Assembly: GCA_020693165.1 (NCBI GenBank)
Contig: JAIMJQ010000010.1
Span: 1 to 46,402, forward strand
Length of the DNA: 46,402 bases
Direction: 5' to 3'
Origin: Xanthomonas sp.
Lineage (GTDB): Bacteria > Pseudomonadota > Gammaproteobacteria > Xanthomonadales > SZUA-5
Shown piece after piece: positions 42,388-46,402 of this stretch. The position numbers were made by a program, and so were the translations under genes. How positions within the stretch are numbered: position 1 is the first letter of the stretch; the number at the start of each line of letters is the position of its first letter. The notes under the pieces were generated by a model. It was not told the DNA's origin. It did no database searches and saw nothing but the letters and a program-made list of their open reading frames with translations.

Positions 42388-42984
42388 TCAGTCACTTGCG
42401 TCATGCTGGTTGAGATCGACCTTGTTCGCGATCGCTCTATCGCGCCCCCCGAACACCCGCTCTTTCATCTCCAGCAGCTTGACCACCTTGCCCCCCAGCG
42501 CCATCAGCGACTGCAGAGTCTCCGGGGACAACTTGCGCACTTCGGCGAACCAGTCGGTGATCTGCTCGATCAGCTCGTGCATGCGGCGCATGCGTTCCTG
42601 CGCGTAGACATCCTCGGGCGACCCGGCCGTCTCCAGCAGCGCATCGCGCAGCATCGACAGCGTCGGGTCGATTTCACGACGTTGACGCTCCTCGGCCAGC
42701 GTGCGGAAGATCTGCCAGACGTCCTCAGGGGCACTGAAAAACTCGCGGCGGTCACCGGGGCGATGTTCCAGCTTGACCAGACGCCAGGACTGCAACTCCT
42801 TCAAACCCATGCTGACGTTCGAGCGCGACACGCCGAGACGCTCGACGATGTCATCGGCGGTCAGCGCCTCGCGGCTGATGTAGAGCACCGCGTAGATCTG
42901 GCCGACGGTGCGGTTGATCCCCCAACGGCTACCCATTTCACCGAAATGGAGGACAAAGGACTGACTCAGCGGGTGCAAGTTCAT
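42388..42984 (-). CDS. GbsR/MarR-family transcriptional regulator of the cydAB genes
   Basis: The 198-residue protein has the GbsR-like opening FVLHFGEMGSRWGINRTVGQ and IYAVLY, a winged helix-turn-helix (ALTADDIVERLGVSRSNVSM, GLKELQSWRLVKLEHRPGDR) and a helical C-terminal dimerisation region. It lies on the same strand as cydA and cydB and probably controls them. A perfect 17-bp palindrome 19-35 bp before its ATG suggests self-regulation. AGGA is at 5 bases from ATG 42984. The effector cannot be read from the sequence; GbsR itself responds to choline, but many relatives do not. Confidence 0.87.
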   Translation of the reverse strand: MNLHPLSQSFVLHFGEMGSRWGINRTVGQIYAVLYISREALTADDIVERLGVSRSNVSMGLKELQSWRLVKLEHRPGDRREFFSAPEDVWQIFRTLAEERQRREIDPTLSMLRDALLETAGSPEDVYAQERMRRMHELIEQITDWFAEVRKLSPETLQSLMALGGKVVKLLEMKERVFGGRDRAIANKVDLNQHDASD

Positions 42985-43002
42985 GAGGTTCCTGTGATTT
43001 CA

Positions 43003-43019
43003 GTAATTTCTGAAATTAC
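43003..43019. promoter_or_regulatory. Perfect palindromic operator candidate
   Basis: GTAATTTCTGAAATTAC is an 8+1+8 perfect palindrome and is AT-rich inside a GC-rich window. It lies just upstream of the GbsR-type regulator gene and about 230 bp before the divergent outer-membrane protein gene. A dimeric winged-helix protein such as the adjacent regulator is the likely binder. Confidence 0.7.
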
Positions 43020-43247
43020 GCAATGGAGCATGCGGTTCAAGGCGTGAACGGCTCGTGGATGATTTGCGAACGGCGCGACCCGCTGCAGCGACGCAGTACA
43101 ACCTCCACGCTGCAGAATCTGCTGCCCTGATGGGCCTTTGGTCCCAGCGTTCGCGCGCGTCCACCGCCTGACCCGCGACGTAGACTTGCACTGAACCGAC
43201 GCATCGACTCCTCATTCGCCTTGAATACGTCCAGCGCAGCGGCAAAC

Positions 43248-44381
43248 ATGAAACGGCTTTCATCGTGGCTTCTGGTTGGCTTGCTGCTGGCCGTTTCGCC
43301 CTTGGCGATCGCCGACCAGACCCAGGCGAGAACCGAGACAAAATCGGAACCGAAGCAGCAATCGCGCCTGCGTTCCGCCGACGACGGGGCTTTCGACATC
43401 AGCGGCTTCCTCGACCAGGCCCATGGATTCGTTCCGGTGTTGATTCCGATCACCGAACCCGCAGTTGGGATCGGTGGCGCGCTGGCGCTGGTGTTCATCG
43501 ACAAGGGTCAAAGTGGCACGCGCCCGGACATCAGCGCAGTCGGCGGATTGAAGACCGACAACGGAACTGACGGGATGTTTGTCGCGGACAGTCGCTATTG
43601 GCAGGAAGGTCGCGTGCAGACGCTGGCGGCGGTGGTCGACGCCAGCGTCAATCTCCAGTTCTACGGCGCCGGAGCAACGCCACGCGAATACACGCTCGAT
43701 ACCCGCGGCGGCGTGGCGCTGGGCAAGTGGAAGATCGGCGATACGCAATCCTGGTTCGGCGTCGGCTACGCGGCGGCCGATACGCGTGTGCGCTTCACGC
43801 CGCGCCAGCCGGCGCTGCCTGCACAGGAAGGCAATTCGCGCGCCGCCGCGTGGGTCACCACGCTCACCCACGACAGTCGCGACAATCTGTTCACCCCGAA
43901 CAGCGGCAACTACGTCGACGCCTCCATCGCGTTGTTCGACGACGCGATCGGCGCCGACGCCGACTACCAGCGCGCGACGATCACCGGCATCCACTATCGC
44001 CCGCTGTCGGAGACGCTGTACCTCGGCGTGCTCGGCTCGGCCGCCTACAGCCACGGTGATTCGCCGTTCTACCTGATTCCGTCGATCTACATGCGCGGCG
44101 TGCCGGCGATGAGCTACCAGGGCAGGCGCGTTGCGCAGGTCGAGGCGGAGCTGCGCTGGCGCTTCAGCCCGCGCTATTCAGCGGTGGCCTTTGCCGGGAC
44201 TGGCGTGGCACGCGACCTGTCGGACCGCTTCGGCGACAAGCGCAGCGCCAGCGCCGGCGGTCTCGGCATCCGCTACGAGATCGCGCGCAAGTACGGCCTG
44301 CACATGGGCATCGATGCAGCGCACGGACCGGAAGGCATGGCCTGGTATGTGCAGTTCGGCAGTGCGTGGCTGCGGCCCTGA
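43248..44381 (+). CDS. Omp85/BamA-TamA family outer-membrane barrel protein
   Basis: The 377-residue protein has a signal peptide (SWLLVGLLLAVSPLAIA) and a charged linker, then a predicted C-terminal beta-barrel with PAVGIGGALALVFIDKG, THDSRDNLFTPNSGNYVD (the DSRDN...P-G motif of the family) and a terminal YVQFGSAWLRP. No POTRA repeats are present, so it is a barrel-only member like surface-antigen type proteins. ATG 43248 directly precedes the signal peptide; the ribosome binding site is weak. A CoA-disulfide-reductase/rhodanese gene follows 28 bp later, so they probably form an operon, divergent from the cydAB regulator. Confidence 0.8.
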   Translation: MKRLSSWLLVGLLLAVSPLAIADQTQARTETKSEPKQQSRLRSADDGAFDISGFLDQAHGFVPVLIPITEPAVGIGGALALVFIDKGQSGTRPDISAVGGLKTDNGTDGMFVADSRYWQEGRVQTLAAVVDASVNLQFYGAGATPREYTLDTRGGVALGKWKIGDTQSWFGVGYAAADTRVRFTPRQPALPAQEGNSRAAAWVTTLTHDSRDNLFTPNSGNYVDASIALFDDAIGADADYQRATITGIHYRPLSETLYLGVLGSAAYSHGDSPFYLIPSIYMRGVPAMSYQGRRVAQVEAELRWRFSPRYSAVAFAGTGVARDLSDRFGDKRSASAGGLGIRYEIARKYGLHMGIDAAHGPEGMAWYVQFGSAWLRP

Positions 44382-44409
44382 GATTCAACTGGAAAAGCGA
44401 GAGAAGACC

Positions 44410-46107
44410 ATGAAAATCATCATCATCGGCGGCGTGGCAGGGGGCGCCTCGTGCGCGGCGCGGCTGCGCCGACTCGACGAGAACGCGCAGATCCTCATGG
44501 TCGAACGCGGGCCCTATGTGTCCTACGCCAATTGTGGATTGCCCTACCACGTGGGCGGCGTGATCGAAGCCGAGTCCAGCCTGCTGGTTGCCGATGTGAA
44601 CACCTTTCGCGACCAGTTCGCCGTCGAGGTGCGCACCGGTTGCGAAGCGATCCGCATCTCACCCGAGCGCAAGACTGTCGAACTGCGCGACGTCGCCAGT
44701 GGCGCGGTGACCACCGAGTCCTACGACAAGCTGGTTCTCGCCCCTGGCGGTCGTTCGATCCGGCCGCCGTTGCCGGGAATCGACCTGCCCGGCATCTTCG
44801 AGGTGCGTACGGTTCCCGACGCCCGCGCGATCCGCCAGTGGATCGAACAGGGCTCGTTGTTCCTGTCCGGCATGCAACGCTACTCGGGCTTCCAGGCGGT
44901 GCGCCCGAAGCCGCGCGCCGCGATCATCGGCGCCGGTTTCATCGGCCTGGAGACGGCCGAGAACCTGGTCCATCGCGGATTCGACGTGACCATCGTCGAG
45001 TTGGGCGACCAGATCCTCGGTCCGATCGATCCGGAGATGGCGCGCATCGCCGAGGGCTATCTGCGCACCCATGGCGTGCATCTTGCGCTAGGCGACGGCG
45101 TCGCCGGTTTCGAGCAAGGCGAAGGGCAGTCGCTGCAGGTGCGAACCCAATCCGGCGCGACCCACCCGGCGGACCTGGTGATCCTCGCCCTCGGCGTGCG
45201 CCCGGACACCGCACTGGCCACGGCGGCGGGACTGACGGTCGGCGAACGCGGCGGCATCCGCGTCGACGAGCAGATGCGCACCAGCGATCCCGATATTTTC
45301 GCCGTGGGCGATGCGGTCGAGGTCAAGGACAGCGTCACCGGTGAATGGAGCCTGGTAGCACTCGCCGGTCCGGCCAACCGCCAGGGCCGTATCGCCGCGG
45401 ATGTCATCGCCGGCCGCGATTCGCGCTTTCGCGGTAGTCAGGGCACTTCGATCATCGGCCTGTTCAAGGGCACGCTGGCTTGGACCGGCGTCAGCGAGAA
45501 GACGCTCAAGCGTCGCGGCGACGACGATTACGAAAAGGTCTACCTGTACCCGAATTCGCACGCAGGCTACTACCCGGGCGCCAAGCCGATCGCGCTGAAG
45601 ATCCTGTTCCGCAAGTCCGACGGCCGTCTGCTGGGTGCGCAGGCGGCCGGCGAAGATGGCGTCGACAAGCGCATCAGCGCGTTGGCGATGGCGCTGCAGT
45701 TGGGAGCGACCGTCCACGATCTGGAGGAGGCCGAGTTGTGCTACGCCCCGCAGTTCGGCAGCGCCAAGGATCCGGTCAATTTCGCCGGCATGATCGGTGC
45801 CGACGTGCTGCGCGGCGACATGCCGATCAGCCACTGGGAGAATGCCGGCGACGGCTTCCTGCTGGATGTGCGCGCGCCGCTCGAACTGGCGGTGGAATCA
45901 GTGCCCGGCGCGGTGAACATCCCGCTCGCCGAGTTGCGCGCGCGCCTCGCAGAAGTGCCGCGCGACCGCGAGATCCTGGTCATCTGCCGCTCCGGCGCGC
46001 GCGCCTACTACGCCACGCGCATCCTGCTGCAAAACGGCTTCCGCGCGCGCACGCTTTCCGGCGGCATGCTGGCGCGCACCTATGCCAGCCACTTATGGAG
46101 CGACTGA
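44410..46107 (+). CDS. CoA-disulfide reductase fused to rhodanese (CoADR-RHD type)
   Basis: The 565-residue flavoprotein has an FAD-binding start (MKIIIIGGVAGGASCAARLR), the active-site cysteine in SYANCGLPY (Cys42), NADH-binding IIGAGFIGLETAENL around residue 172, FAVGDAVE, and YAPQFGSAKDPVN typical of CoA-disulfide reductases. A rhodanese domain (about 470-565) ends the protein, with its cysteine in VICRSGARAYYA (Cys526). Fusions of this type reduce CoA-disulfides, CoA-persulfides or polysulfide. Residues about 148-167 (LFLSGMQRYSGFQAVR) look like an insertion before the NADH-binding motif. GAGAAG lies about 6 bases before ATG 44410. It follows an outer-membrane barrel gene and is the last clear gene. 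Confidence 0.9.
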   Translation: MKIIIIGGVAGGASCAARLRRLDENAQILMVERGPYVSYANCGLPYHVGGVIEAESSLLVADVNTFRDQFAVEVRTGCEAIRISPERKTVELRDVASGAVTTESYDKLVLAPGGRSIRPPLPGIDLPGIFEVRTVPDARAIRQWIEQGSLFLSGMQRYSGFQAVRPKPRAAIIGAGFIGLETAENLVHRGFDVTIVELGDQILGPIDPEMARIAEGYLRTHGVHLALGDGVAGFEQGEGQSLQVRTQSGATHPADLVILALGVRPDTALATAAGLTVGERGGIRVDEQMRTSDPDIFAVGDAVEVKDSVTGEWSLVALAGPANRQGRIAADVIAGRDSRFRGSQGTSIIGLFKGTLAWTGVSEKTLKRRGDDDYEKVYLYPNSHAGYYPGAKPIALKILFRKSDGRLLGAQAAGEDGVDKRISALAMALQLGATVHDLEEAELCYAPQFGSAKDPVNFAGMIGADVLRGDMPISHWENAGDGFLLDVRAPLELAVESVPGAVNIPLAELRARLAEVPRDREILVICRSGARAYYATRILLQNGFRARTLSGGMLARTYASHLWSD

Positions 46108-46256
46108 TCGAAGCGTTCGGCGCGGCCGCGCCTGCCAGCGTGGCCGCGTTCAGCGACCGCATGGCCGCGGATGCTCAAATCGCCGGCGCATGAATGCGCT
46201 GCTGCGGCCGCTTGCTTTCCATGACCCCATGTAGTGAGTCATTGAACCGAATAGAC

Positions 46257-46335
46257 ACCGTTCGCCCTGAGCAGAGCGTCCCAGAGCTTGTTCTCCGATT
46301 GCCCTGAGCCTGTCGAAGGGCGAAGGGTGAACGGT
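46257..46335. repeat. Dispersed inverted repeat with CCCTGAGCCTGTCGAAGGG core
   Basis: ACCGTTCGCCCT (46257-46268) and AGGGTGAACGGT (46324-46335) form the outer stem with one mismatch. Inside lie a second CCCTGAG and the core GCCCTGAGCCTGTCGAAGGG (46301-46320). I recognise this core as a repeat found dispersed in many proteobacterial genomes. The rest of the 295 bp after the last gene shows no convincing gene. Confidence 0.75.
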
Positions 46336-46402
46336 GTGCGAGGAAACGCGCAAACCCGCTCGTCCTTCGACGCCGCGTCCTGATGAAGCGTCGGACGCTC
46401 TG

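Noticed and set aside
46095-46193. 32-residue frame starting MERLIEAFGAAAPASVA, overlapping the end of the CoADR-rhodanese gene
   Set aside because: Too short to judge, no ribosome binding site, and no family recognised; it could be the start of a lost gene but cannot be supported.

Overview
The window reads as chromosomal DNA of a high-GC gammaproteobacterium, most likely of the order Lysobacterales (Xanthomonadales), near Rhodanobacteraceae. This is inferred from the gene families: an ECF sigma factor paired with a Ser/Thr kinase-TPR protein, a secreted protein ending in a GDGFE motif, a YadG/YadH exporter, a cyanide-insensitive type bd oxidase, and many short palindromic repeats between genes. 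No rRNA, tRNA, phage, IS element or CRISPR array was recognised.

Layout. 1-5.4 kb: RlmI methyltransferase, a secreted GH13 alpha-amylase and a MASE1-GGDEF-EAL protein. 5.5-15.3 kb: three separate ABC-2 type export cassettes, namely an unassigned permease/ATPase pair, YadG/YadH, and a four-gene GldA/GldF-GldG-DUF4340 operon, with a DUF6159 membrane protein between the last two. 15.5-18.9 kb: ECF sigma factor and transmembrane Ser/Thr kinase with TPR-like tail. 18.9-20.0 kb: a VapBC toxin-antitoxin pair bracketed by two direct copies of a 78-bp palindromic element. 20.0-23.2 kb: a large exported protein with a seven-bladed YVTN propeller. 23.5-25.6 kb: RlmF, whose C-terminus appears to be a captured fragment of pseudouridine-5'-phosphate glycosidase (psuG), then an NrfJ-like OB-fold lipoprotein. 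25.6-28.4 kb: a secreted nine-heme cytochrome with two tandem C-terminal domains. 28.4-33.8 kb: an EF-G gene outside the str operon, behind a terminator-like leader hairpin, and a second Ser/Thr kinase-TPR protein. 33.8-37.3 kb: a penicillin-acylase-type Ntn hydrolase flanked by two decayed gene fragments, one possibly of an outer-membrane protein and one of an MscS channel. 37.3-39.9 kb: small envelope/stress genes (DUF4239, CBS, glycine-zipper lipoprotein, GlsB/YeaQ). 39.9-46.1 kb: a GbsR-type regulator with cydAB of the cyanide-insensitive type, then a divergent Omp85-like barrel plus a CoA-disulfide-reductase/rhodanese fusion.

How the genes work together. The strongest functional units are the ATGA-overlapped ABC cassettes, the sigma factor-kinase pair, vapBC, and the regulator-cydA-cydB unit, which has a perfect 17-bp palindrome upstream of the regulator. 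The convergent NrfJ-like lipoprotein and nonaheme cytochrome suggest periplasmic electron transfer, and the bd oxidase and CoA-disulfide/rhodanese genes point to redox or sulfur stress. The intergenic space is rich in at least five different repeat families, and three gene remnants show active gene decay. Start codons were moved inward from the longest open frame wherever a signal peptide, family alignment or ribosome binding site favoured it.
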